64,000 nucleotides of DNA from Pelobates cultripes (taxonomy: Eukaryota; Chordata; Amphibia; Anura; Pelobatidae): the NCBI GenBank assembly GCA_933207985.1, contig OW240924.1, forward strand, positions 67,095,691 through 67,159,690, read 5' to 3'. The notes beneath the pieces were generated by a model. It was not told where the DNA came from. It did no database searches and saw nothing but the letters and a program-made list of their open reading frames with translations. Below, in pieces: positions 1 to 13,235 of the stretch. Each line of letters opens with the position of its first letter. Positions within the stretch are counted from its first letter, which is position 1. The position numbers were made by a program, and so were the translations under genes.

Positions 1-602
1 TTTCTTTAAAAGAACACTACAGTTTTAGGAATACAAACCTGTCATTGATATAGTGCCCCTAACTCAAGCTCTCTACAGCCCCCCCCCCTCATGTGCCATA
101 AAAATTAAATGTGATTTTTGAAGTTTTACTTGCCTTTTCCCAGCACTGAAGCTCCCTCTGTGCTGTTCACCTGTGCTTCCTCCGTGATGGTCCAATCCAA
201 ATGCTCCTCATGGAGAAGCACTGGGGACTTGACACAAATGCACGGTGTGTGCATCCAAGCTTCCCCATATTATTATATGCAATACTTTCCTATGCGCATA
301 CTCGTCCCTGCAGTGGAAGCGCCTCTAGTATCTGTCAGGAAGACAGCCACAAGAGATGGATTTAATTCTGAAATGTAAACATTACAGTTTCTAAAAAAAA
401 CTACAATATTTCACATTGCAGTGTTAAAAGGACAGAGCCACTGCACCCAGACCACATCATTGAGAGGGTAAGGAAGAGCTGCTCGGATGTGTAAGAAACA
501 CCTGAATTATAATTAAACCCTTACAACAAATAATTACTGAAAGACATTACCGGCCGTGCAAGTGGCTAGCAACACAACGTTAAAAAAAAAAAAAGTATTT
601 AC

Positions 603-693
603 CATAATAGTTTTAAGGCGCTTCACTTCATCCTCCTGTGTCCGGTAAGATTCAAGTTCTTGCTGCACTGACTCAGCTACTTCAGGGAATGGA
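603..693 (-). CDS. SCFD1: SCFD1 coding exon 12 (last in window)
   Basis: Residues 322-352, [20 protein letters not shown] then [11 protein letters not shown]. 91 nt, phase 2 in and 0 out; acceptor CTCTTCAG, donor GTAAAT. The next exon (the GLEGEDE region of the family) is not found in bases 1-600. Confidence 0.96.
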
Positions 694-3600
694 CTGAAGA
701 GAGAGTGAGAAACAGATCATATAATGTTTACAGCAAAGACAGTGGAAGATTAAACAGTCTCCAAAAGAAAAATTGTTTTAAGTCGGGGGAAAAAAAACTC
801 TCTAGGACAGTTAAGACCAACTTTGGCACCCAAGACATTTGTAAAATAAAACAGTGATGTGATGAAACAGAAGTTCTTGTAGTGTCTAAGAGGAGCTTAT
901 TTGCATGTATCACCATAAGGTATGCTTTGATTTGAAAGAACCATTTTATTTGCAAGCACGCTTGCAAAATTTCTTTTTATTGGTTCAAATGATGTAATGA
1001 ACATTTGATAGTCAAATCAATTTCATTAATAAGAAAATTATTATTAAATGACAACACAGAAAGTTCTCTAAATGCTACTAGGAAATATCTAGAACATTTA
1101 ACGGTCTAATATACAAGGCCACAGAAATATTGTATATAAGAGACACTCCAGGCACTTAGGCACCATGTGTACGTTACAATAAGCATTGCAGGAAGGGTTC
1201 TTATGGCTTTGTATGTTGGTGTAGCTTGTGGGGCCGGCTGGAGATATCTGCATTGCAGGTCCTGCCAGAAGTCTTCGCGGAGGCAATTCAGCTCTCACAG
1301 TGTTCCAGATTCTCCCTCCGGATAGGGCCTGTAAAGTGCTTTCTCGGCCATCTTGGATGCTTCCATCACAGGAAGTCCTCGAGCCTCGGCAGTGTCGCTT
1401 GCCTTTTGTGAATGTAAGGAGCCCTTAATAGCGGGATCACCCCCGCCGGTCCAAAGGGGGAGGTAGCGGGGCTTTAGCTTCATCATATTGTAGGTCTGTG
1501 CATGTCGGGCAAGGAGATTGGCCGCCTCTCCCCCCGTCAGGCCTTGCTTGCAGTCAGCGTGGTTTGCAGCTTGGATGACTGCAGACCGACCCTCAATATA
1601 ATGAAATCTTACCTTTATTCCAGTCTGCTTGTGCTGGCTCTGCCCCTGATTGGCTGACATCATCAGAAGTGAGGATCTCAGCCAATCACAGTGCGTTCCC
1701 ATAGAAAAGCATTGGACTGGCTGAGATTGCCAATGAGGTGGGGCAGGGCCTGATGCCATCCTGGCCAATCAGCATCTCCTCATAGAGATGCACTGACACA
1801 TTCTACACTAGTAATATGACAAATGAACTACAACTCCTAGAAACCCTTACTACACCCATAAAGCACTTACAGTGCAAGCTCAGTAATGATATAAAATGTT
1901 AAGTGGTGTGAATCACGTCTTGATTTGGTGATAGGTCACTGCAGAGCTTGGAAATGTGCAGGAACTTCAAAATGTACTTTTTATTATTTACAGTTAATGC
2001 AATTTTTTAATTTAAAAAAGAAAAATTAAATAATGTATATTATAAATAGAAAATAAGTCGTATCCAGTCTGGATTGTCTCTTTAATGTATAGGATAAATT
2101 AATGCAGATAAAGTGAAATAGAATTCTTGAAAAATAATGTTTCAAGAATTACTCCAGAACAGTTGCTAATCTTCTCTCCAAAGAAAATGGATCATAATAA
2201 CTGACCTGCCCTTGTGTTTCTGCCAAAATCTATCTGAAACGGTCAAGTCATATGATTTCTTGTTTTTCTTTTTGGGGCGAGCTCCTGCTGGGCTACTTTC
2301 CAATGCTTGTGATTCTTCTAAATCCACTCGATTCAGGTGGAAATCCTGCAACAAGTAATACATTTTAAGTTACTCACACAGGTAACAGGCTGGGTATCAA
2401 TTACTACTTCAGAAACATAGGGGGAGAGTTACCTAAGTGTTCTGTTCTAAAAAGTGATGAAAAAATTTAAAATGTCCCCAGTGGAATATGCCTGCTGGTA
2501 ACACTTGTTTCCATGGTGACCGTACCACTTTTAGTACGTTAGACCACATTGCTAAATCCACTCCATGACACTGTAATAGCACAGGTTATAAAGATTTCAA
2601 AATGAAGCAGGAGATCTTTTACATAGGGTTCATATCATCTTACATCACACAAACTGTTTAAACTGGAAACGGCAATTATTATTTAAAACAAGTCAACTTT
2701 TTCCTTTTTGGGGATGGGGTGGGATGGTTACTCCAATTCAACTATTGTCCCAGCTTGGCTATATTGGCCTAAAATTTGCAGGTACATTTCAATGCTTTCC
2801 TATGGGAATTTCACAGACACTGGATGCTCCCATGCGGAGCGTAAGGACGTACACCGTCATATAAGAGACTAAGAGTTCCTGAGGATGCCAGAAGTGACTC
2901 TAGTGGCTGTCTGACAGCCACTGGATGCAGTCTTAAAAGGTAATTATTGCAGTTTCTCTAAAACTGCAATGATTTACATTGCAGAACTAAGTGAGACAGG
3001 GACACTGCACCCAAACCACTTCAATGAGATTAAGTGTTTTGGGTGACAATAGTGTCCGTTTAAGTTTGTGTGTTTGTATTTGCTTCTAAATTATGCAGCT
3101 ATGTTCCAGTGATCCAAGCCACCCCTTATATGCTCTAGTGAGGATTAACCAGTGTATAGGGTTATATAATAATGTTCATTTCCGTAGGACTCACTGAAGA
3201 GGTTTGCCTTGATAGGACAGGCAAGCTTACACTGTTAAGACAATCAGTGTGATAGTAAAAACCTGTTATTTAAATGTGCATTTGTGATAATGCACAGGTA
3301 ATTTGTTTTTTGCATTTATAAATACATTTATAATTTATTTTATTTTTTAAAACATTTTGGTCTTAGATTCATGCCCTCTCCCTTATAAAATAAAATAAAA
3401 ATAAAAAAACAAACAATACCTATAAACTTACCTTTAATCCAATGCCAAGTCAGTCTCCTCTGTTGTGATGATGTTGATTCAATCCAATGCTTCTTTACGA
3501 CCTATAGCTCACTCCATCAGTCTGATGTCTCTTATAGAGAAGCATTGAATCCACTACTTCTAAATAAGAAGACCCATGATGCATGTATATGGCTAGGAAT

Positions 3601-6600
3601 GAGTTTGCCTTAACTCTTTATTTAAAAAAATATATCCAATTACTTTCAAAACGTAACGAAAGCATTATATTAAAAATTTGTTTTGAGGTGACAGTTGTCT
3701 TTTAAACATATCCTCTAGGAGTCCATTTCAAATTAAAGTACTGAAGAAAAGAACCTTGGAGACGTAATGATGTTTCTGTAATAATTTACACCTGTACAAG
3801 GTGCAATAAAGGAGATACAGGATATGACAAGTCTAGATAAGAGCTGTGAGAAGCTTCTCAGGGCTACCAAGTTGCATTTATATTAATGGACCAAAAATAA
3901 ATGAAACACTGACTGGCAATTTCAGGAATGAACAGAGAGAAGGTGAGCGTAACCTTGCACCTGAAGAATGAGGAGAGGACAGTAGGGTTGTCAGTCATTA
4001 CAAGAAATTGGGGAAAAGAAAGAAGAGTTATTAACGAAGTACAGTCTTGTAACATTGGGCACTTATGGGGCCGAAGAGGAAGAGGAAGAGAAAGGATGAC
4101 ATTTTATCCTGGGTAGAAATTAGGGAAACAGAATCTGGCAGTGGACAAACACTGAACATACCAAATAGAACACCTTTTTTCTCTTAAGCAAAAAGCATGT
4201 ACTGAGCAACGAGCCTGTTTATCAGTAAGCCAAAGTGTGAAATCGTTGGCTATAAAACTGTACAAACCTCCTCACTCCATTTCTCCCCGTGGTCCTAATG
4301 GATCAGCCTTCACTAAATCTCCACTATTTCCCTAGAACAGTCACCACGTTACTACTATACAAGTGACCTGCAAACAACCAGGACAGACATCAGCCACCTC
4401 CACCTCAATACGGCCCATTGCAGAGAATAACGAACAACAAATACGCTCGTTTGACACCAGGAAAAAAATTCAAAACAAACATTGCCTTCTGAGAAATACC
4501 TTCTCTCACCTTCCATTTAAAGGGACAAAAACACTTTAACCCACTGAAACAGGTTTGCATAAGAAGGACGATACAAAAAATATACCAAATGAAAGTAACT
4601 CCTTGTAGTCCAACAGACTCTTTAGCAGAGAATGTGTTAAATGTTAAACAAATATTTGAGATGGTCAGAAACCGGATTTTGAGATTTTCGTTTTTTGAGT
4701 ACTGTAAACCTCTATTTATTCCGATACTGCTGTGTAATATGTGTCCTGCATACCTCAGAAACATATTTCCTATAAATAAAATAAAAGATTGTTGGTGGCC
4801 GCCATGAATAATTGTACAGACAATGATCAGAAAGGTAGCTATAATTCTATGAATTATAATAGAGTGTGTGGAGACCTCTGGTGGCAGAGAGGTGGTAGTT
4901 TGAGTAGAACCAATATAACAGACTCTTCTCCTGGGAGGGCAAAAAGAAACAAAAATAGTAAGTACTGCAAAGTACTGTTTACAAGAAAAAATTAGAAATT
5001 GAAATGTAAATCTCAGAGAGAGGTGCTGGGTGTCCAACACCAACCACCCAGCTGTTGCTGAACTACGCACATTCTCTTAGCTCGAGACTGATTTTTTCAT
5101 CTGATATAAGTTTCTATTGCTCATAGCCTTGACACTCCATATGAATATTTAGAGATTGCATACGATTACAGTTACACATTTGTGATGCATTCTCTAAGGC
5201 TAGGCTGTACTGTTTATAAAAATTCTTATCACATCAATATAAGGGAGTACACACATTTAAGTACCGTTTAAACACCCTTTTTAGAACACAAGGTCACCAT
5301 TAAGGGTAAGACCTGTGAGTAAATTGGGTTCCCTGATTTTTTGTCTTTTGCACAATGGTATACTGGAATTATTTTGCATTGTGCTTTGCAATTCCTTGTG
5401 TTATTTTAAATTGAATGGCACCGAATAAAGAATAAGCTTTTAAATGCAGTTCGAAGTTTGTGCTGCCTTATAGTGTTGTGACTGGGATGTGGTTAAGAAT
5501 GTACAGATCTCAGTGATGCCCGTCAAAATGGTGAGAATATATAACAGGATGTTCCACATGACATCAGAATTATATTACCTCGTCTGTTTTGTTTTTTTTC
5601 CTGAAATTTGGGTAGGGATTTTTATCACCTTTAACGACTGAGTAGCAAGCTGATTTTTGCTGTTTGGGCACAAATGTAAGAGTATCCCAGGAAAAAAAAT
5701 GTAAAACTTGTTGTCAGCAGTCAAAATGGAAAAAATAAAAAAATGGTTAGGTTAAAAAAGTTTACACAAAAGGCTCAACACATCACTGATCTGCCTCCAC
5801 TAGTAATTCACCATAGAGATAAATTATATTAAAAATTTAGTGTTACGTTGCCTTCCCTTCTGGTCCAGCACCATCAAGTCAACATCATGGGTGTTAAACG
5901 ATTAGAATACTCAACCTGGTGGGACTGGAGGTATGATTTGCTTATCTGCCCTTGGGGACACTTTCCCAAGCAGGGCAAACCTCTACCATGATGCCAAGAT
6001 ACTTGCGTGTGAAGAGCAAGACAACTAACCATAGCAACCAGAGATCACGCACAAATTTCCTGGTACAGACATACCTCATGCAAATTTCAAAAGTTGCAAG
6101 ACTGCCTGCACAAGTACATGCACAGGGAATCGTCGGAAATGTATTTCTGAAGCATGCAGGTTATCTTGGGAGGATCGCTGAGCTAAATGCCTGAAAATGC
6201 TTCACTAGTCTTTACAAGTGTGAGGTGTAACCTCACCAAAAATGTAACAGATCATTTTAAGTTACTTCCATCAACGTTCTTTCAATGTATGTGGAGTATA
6301 CCTATCATATTGTGGGTACATTAACAGTTCTGAGTACACACCTCCATGCAGTGAACCCATCTCTAAGTGTCTATGTGGGTCACCACAGAAGTATTTTAAG
6401 GTCAGAGTAGCCCAAACAAGGCTGCACAAGTAGTCCAAAATTAAACATAACATGCTTTTGCTTGTGATTTTGCAAGCATGATGTAGAGATCACATTATAA
6501 TACTTGCATGTTTAGTGTATGACAAACATTTTAAAAGTAACATGTACAGTGATACAGAGCAAGTCCTTTGAATATCCTATGCGCTCTTAGGAATGCAAAC

Positions 6601-9600
6601 TTGATATTTACCAGAACATCGTGGACCAGTGCTTGGTATGTCCATGTATGGTGAAGTGGAGTAGCCAAGTCTATGTTTCTGTCGACAAGAACCAATAAAG
6701 GTCTTTGGAAGCTGCACAAAAAGAAAAAGATAAACGGTCACCAAATATTTTCAGAAGATCTTCAAATTAATAAATCTCTCAGGCACATTCCCTGTTCTAA
6801 AGAAACTATGTGGCTCTTATGTGACAATCCTGAAATACAGTGCTTGGGTATTTTAGGTCAGACATTAGAAAAATATCAGGCACTCTTTACATTGTTTAGG
6901 TGACAGACTGCTTTGAAATGGCTGTAAAGCCGGAACACAATTATAAACTAAAGCAGTAAATCTACTACTCCTAAGCACTAAAGGGCAATCTAGGTACCAT
7001 TACCACAACAGCATGCAGTAGTGGTTATGGTGCCAGAAGTGCCCTGGGGATGTTCCATGGTAAATAGTTTTACTATTACCTGAATCCACTCATCCAGGCT
7101 CTCTTCAGATTACAAGAAAAAGAAAGTTCCCCTTCTTCAATAGATATATGAACTCCCTCCAAACATCAGTAGAAATGTCACTAATTAATGATTTCGCAAG
7201 AAAAGGGTGGACTGGATGCACCCAAGTAAGTGTCAAAAAAACTTTCTTAAATAATATGACTCTTGCCTAAAGCACTCCTAGAAAGATAATGACAACAGCA
7301 CGCTATAGTTGCTATGGTACTTAGACTACATCATAATGTAATTAAACAGGCTGCAGGTAATTCATGTATATGTACCCTTTCAGGAGAAATTGCTGCATGA
7401 TACATCGTAGGGGACAGCTGCATTACGCTCACTAGCAAAGATGAGTTTGTATTAACCCGTGCCATGGACGGCTGGCTTTGGGCAACACCGTTATAGTGGA
7501 CTCATTTGATCATGATGTTCAGCCAGTCAGTCATTGTGCTGGTTAAGCATTATGGGAAATGCACCCCACATCAGTTCCAGGACAAAGGTCAGCCATATCT
7601 AGCTCATGACCTTCCTACAACATTGGAAGTCCAAAATGCAGAGTGTGGACATCTGACTTGGGACCCTAGTCTCAGCTTAAAACAAAAGTTTATAAAAAAA
7701 ATAGAATAAATGATATATACAGATGTATTTCTAGTATAGTTACATCTGGTTATATAATTTCTTTCATATCTGTCTCTTTAGATTTTAGAATTTTCTATGG
7801 AAGGTACATAGACATGTGCTGGAGCACTGTGAGCTGTTGAATGTTAAATCACATATGAGAGACTGTACACCAGGGGTGCCCAAAAGGTAGATCCCAAGAT
7901 GTTGTATAACTACAACTCCCATGATGCTTTAAATGCCTTTAGAATAACAAAGCATTGTGGAAGCTGTAGTTTTAAAACATCTGGGGATCTATCTTCTGGG
8001 CACCCTTGCTGTACATCTTATCAAAGAACAAAACTATAAATCTGCTCTAAACACGTACCTGAACTGTCCGGCTGCAAGGTTATCGCCAGTAAAAAGGCTG
8101 TTACGGGCATCTCGGAGGTTTTCACGCAGCTTCTTATCCAATTTCTAGGGGAGCAAAGAAGTGAGACGTTAAAGGTAAAGGAGTATTTCAAAGAGTGTTA
8201 GTAAGACCCAGTCCTTAGCAGCACTTTATGAAGACTGTTATACAATAGATACAAAGTTTACCAAAGTGTAGGCTATCATCTGAGGGATGTCCTATGTTAC
8301 ATGTCATCAAGGCTAAAGGATTTAGCTGACTGTGACAATGCATACTCTGCTCAGAACCAACATTTAGGTGGAGGGAAGGTAACATTCTTACAATTGCAAC
8401 CATCTCTGCAGCATTTCCTCTTGGACATCTTATGATGGGTACAGCACCTATACAGGGGAGAGGGAAAAACACAAAGGTGAACTGAAGTCCAATCTCCCCA
8501 TATGCAACTACAACTTTTCAAATTTAAGATCAATAAAGTTGAACTGGAAGCACAAATTACTTGAAATCTTTTTGTAAAATTTTGGTCTTAAATTTCAAAT
8601 TTACTTTAAATTTACTCTGAATCCCCCAAAAATGTTAACTTTTGTGAACAAGTGTATAATCATGTTACACTAACCAAAAAAAAAAAAAAAAAACAAGGAT
8701 AACAAGATATAGAAATTATTATAACATCATGGGCTATAATTAAAAATGCTACAATGGTGATGCTTAGAGTAATACCTCAAGCACCCAAATCACTACAGAA
8801 TGCTATAGTGGTTATAGTACCTACCCCCCCTACAATGTAACTAAACTAATTACCTAGGGTCCACTGAGCGCTGGAAGTTCTCTACATTGAGCTAATTTTG
8901 GCTGTGGGTGGCTTCGTTCACTTGGTGAGAGTGATAAGCTGTGTCAACCAATGAGGAAGCCATGCATGGCAGGACTTTAGCCAACAGAACTCTGTGCAGG
9001 TGACCAGTGGAGGACAGGTAAGTTGTCAAACCATTTCCAAATAATTTACTTACATTGGGGACACCAGTTCACATTAACAAGAAAAAAACAACAAACTACA
9101 CCACTTCAAATGGCACTTGTAAATTATAAACCATTTGCGTTGAAATAGAAATAACTGTCTTGGCTTAACATATTGAACTTTTTGGACTAGTCTTCACGTA
9201 TTGCACTTTTTGGAGAAGTACCATCACCTTTGCTAAACACATATCCCGAGACGTGGATTGTACCGTCAACGCTTAATGCAGCAGAGCTCTTAGAAACTGG
9301 AAAAAAGTGTGAGTGTGTGCCTTTGTTACAAAGTGTTATTCCATTTTCAAATAAAATATTGCACTATTATTGTGTTTGCTTTTTTGGGATATTTGACACT
9401 CCGTGACAAAAAGATCTTGTTGATTGATACATGTATGTATATGTTTTTTTTTTTAACTCTTTATTTTTTGATATGCATTGAAGGTACATACTTACCGGTA
9501 TTTCCACAACGGCAGACACCAGCAGCTCAACGTTGAGCAACATATGACATGAGTTAATATTGCATAATTGTTTCTAATAAACAGGCTTATAACAAACTTT

Positions 9601-12600
9601 GCACAGTTTATGCACGTAAGAAAAATAACTATTCCGTGCTTCCGTCAAACTCAATGCTTATTGTGACGAACTGCCCTTCGCCACTTGTGCCTGGAGAGGA
9701 CTGCTTGCCCGCCTCTTGCCCTGTGACTATGGACTCTGGGAGATTTGGCCCGTTCAATTCAGTATGATAGGAGTTATGTATTTTTGTATCCTTTTGTGTT
9801 TTACTGGGAACATGTGCTCAATGGAGTCTGCTTCTATCCCTGGTTATTTGGATTACTTTCCCCATTGTCTCCAAGCTAGAGGGCTCTGTAAAACCAGTTT
9901 GGGCCAGATATCCATGCTGCCAGCCAGGCCCCAAAAGATACTTTACTAACTTCTGAACCCCTGGTCTGATTCATGCCATTTTTTGATATGTTGTTTCCCT
10001 GAATGGATTGATTGTGAATATATAATTTTTATGTGAATGTGATGTATATTTTAGAAGTTATGAATGCTGTAAAAACTGTATTATTTCTGGCCAGCAGATA
10101 ATTGAGCTTTGTGTATTGTAGAAACTCAATTATCTGGCCTGGCCCAGAGGAGGAGTTTTGTATTGCATAAATTGTGAGTTCTGTTTGCCAGTAAATCAGT
10201 CTTGTTCCAGCATTAAGCCTTGGCTCATGTTTGGGGGATTGGAGAAATACACTCTGGGGATTGCTATAATCACTATACTCCCCAGGGTATGATCACTAAG
10301 TTCTGCTAAGAGCTTGTTCCTGTTCCTGTTCCTCTCTCTGGGGAAAGAGAGGTTCACCCACTGGAAGCTGGATCCTGGCCTTGGGTCCAGGGTGGGTGGA
10401 GACAGCAGAGACCCCGGCGCAGTTGCATCGCTGGAAGTGGGGTCTGCAGTGCTGATGGTGTCGGTTGGAGTGCTTGGAGTCCTCAGCGAGCACTAGGAGC
10501 ATCGATTGGCGGAGGTACTCATTCGGAGTGCCAGCGGTCCGTCACACTTATATCAAACACAATGCTGGTTTCAAATGCTATGTATATATCAAATCACTTT
10601 GCTTATATCAAACGTTATGCTTATATCAAACGCAGTGCTCATATCAGTCACAATGCTTATATCAAAAGCAGTGTTTATATCAGACGCAATGTAAGTATCA
10701 GCACCGTGCCTATAACAACCTAAATGCTTACTTCAAACCACAATGCTCGCATCTAACGCAATACTTCTATCAAACACAGTGCTAATATCGACTGCAATGC
10801 TTATTCAGTTGATGGTATACTTTTGTGGTGCATGCTAAACCGTTAATTGTATATCGATATGAAAATACATTGACAGACAACAAAATTAACAGTAAGGGTA
10901 TCAATATGCTCCGCAGTTCAGATCGTGTGTTGTGCCAAGGCCACAGGGTGCCATTGGGACCACAAGGGTAGTTAAAAGAGTCGAGGCCACGGTTGGTGCA
11001 AGTCAGTCATGGGTCTAGAAGCATGGCAGCAACTGAGATGCCCAGATAGTGCTTTATTGGAGTGTTATCCTGTCCCCTGCCTTGGTGCCTGATCTCCTTG
11101 GTGAGCGATAGTCTCAATAATAGTCAGTCTCTGGCTTGTGTGTCCGTCGAGCCTCCGTGTGAGCGCTATGGGTGGTCGGTAGTGGTAGCGGATTCGGTAA
11201 CCGTTGAGTAGCACCGGTATCAGAGGGCCAAGCAGTCAGCCGATGCCTGTAGTGGGCCTCGTTTTGTAGTCTCTGTCCAGGTGGTGAGCCATGTTGCTTG
11301 TCAAGGGCAAGGTAACCCCCATGCCTCAGGCCTGTTCCAGAGCCTGCACCTTGTTACCACGAACTTGGGTCCTTTTTGTGTCCAAGTTCTTCCCGGCCGG
11401 GAAATTGCAGGGAGCTTTACTACGGTGGCTGCGGCTTATAGTTCTCTTCTGCTTGTGTGGTCTGTGCTTTGGGGGTGATCCCCGGGTGGCTCTAGGCCCA
11501 GGAGGGTTTAAAGTGGTGTGTTGTGCCATTGATGCGACTGTGTTGCCTTTGGGGGGTCTCTTGTGCCTCTTCTCACCGAGTGTCTGCTCTCTCATCTGTG
11601 GTGATGGTGCAGGGGGCGCCCGTTTAATCTGTTCCGTTAGACTGGCCCAAAAGGTATTAAAGGCTGCGTCCAGTCGTGCATCAAAGTTTCCGAGCGGGTC
11701 AGAGAGGTCGGCTTGATGTTGCACCGTTTCTTGAGGTACAGGCGCATCCGCCATCTTGGGTGCCAGCGCCTGGCTCATCTTGTTGCGTGGGCAGCTCACA
11801 TTGACCCGGGAGGACCTTAGCGTTCAGCCCAGCGGGGACCGGGATAACCCCCACCAGCCCAGAGGGGGGGAAAGCGAGACCCAGGCTGCTTGCGAGTCGA
11901 GTAGTGGACAGAAGACCGGCCGCGTCTCCCGCCTGGTATCTCTTTAAAGGCCGCAAGGAGCCCTCTTCACCACGTGTGCATTCCGCCATCGGATTTTCAC
12001 TCTGCTTTGTGGTCTGTGTGCCTCCACTTCGAGGTACCCCCTTGGTAGTCGAAATTTTGAGGTGGATTGTCCCTGTTTTGGCGTTAGAAGACATTAGGGT
12101 TGAGGAGCTTGCCAGTCAGGCCCCGCCCCCTGTTGTATATGCTTTGAAAGGGTGATTTTACTTAAAGGTTATAATAAAAAAAAATTTTTTAAATTTAAAT
12201 ATCAATTGTTTGTTCTATTTATCCTGTATTGACGCAAGATTGGGAAATCCTTCACTACAGCCCTTCTCTCTCTATTTAGTATATAGTGAGCATCTATATT
12301 TATTTGTTTTTCAGAAATAATCTCCTTAAAGAAAAATATCTGCAGATCTGTTCTACTACAGCAGATGTCTTTAACAAGCTAGCTTTCGGGTTCTATAGCA
12401 ATTGACAAGAAAGGAAAAACAAGGCTTAGTATACCCAATATATAAAATCACATAAAATCGGAATTATCTTAAATGACAAGCTAAATGCTAAGCCCACACA
12501 CCAATGGCATGGATATCAAATTTTTAATTTGTACAGCTTCACGCTATAAAGAATATATCCCTTCTGACCTTCACGGATAACTCTCCTGGATATTCATACA

Positions 12601-13149
12601 AATGCATAATGTCTCCAAACACATCAATGAATATTAAAAGCAGTCATTATAGGAACATTATATAGACTAAATGCGTTCTATAGTCGTAAGACAAATACAT
12701 TATATAGGGTCACCCAAGCACCCCACGTCCGGTACAATGTATGGATTGTTTTACATTTAGTTAGGCTGAGTGAGTTTGGTTTGTTGCTGTTCTTTAGTTA
12801 CGTATATATTCCAATATGTATATTAGGTAACTAAAGAACAGCAATATATAAATATAATATATAAATAAAAGGTTAAGGTGGGGGAAAACATTTGATCGAA
12901 AACCCCTTTCACCTTTAGTCTGTGGATAGTTAATACAATTTATACATAAATCTGCACAACAGTCAAGCCATAAATGAAACTTATTATCAAACTAATTTGC
13001 ATATGCCCACCCAGAATCCTTTGCAGTACTAATATCACTGCAGAACTGTGATTTCTGTGGGAAAATGAAGTCTTATGGCTTTACTGGTGTGCAGATTTTT
13101 GTTTAACATTGTATAAAAAAAAATATATAAAAAAAAAAATAAAAAATAA

Positions 13150-13235
<86 letters not shown>

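Noticed and set aside
10465..10785. 106-codon frame with Y-Q-T-Q-C repeats
   Set aside because: It is an 18-bp minisatellite read in frame; no start context or domain.
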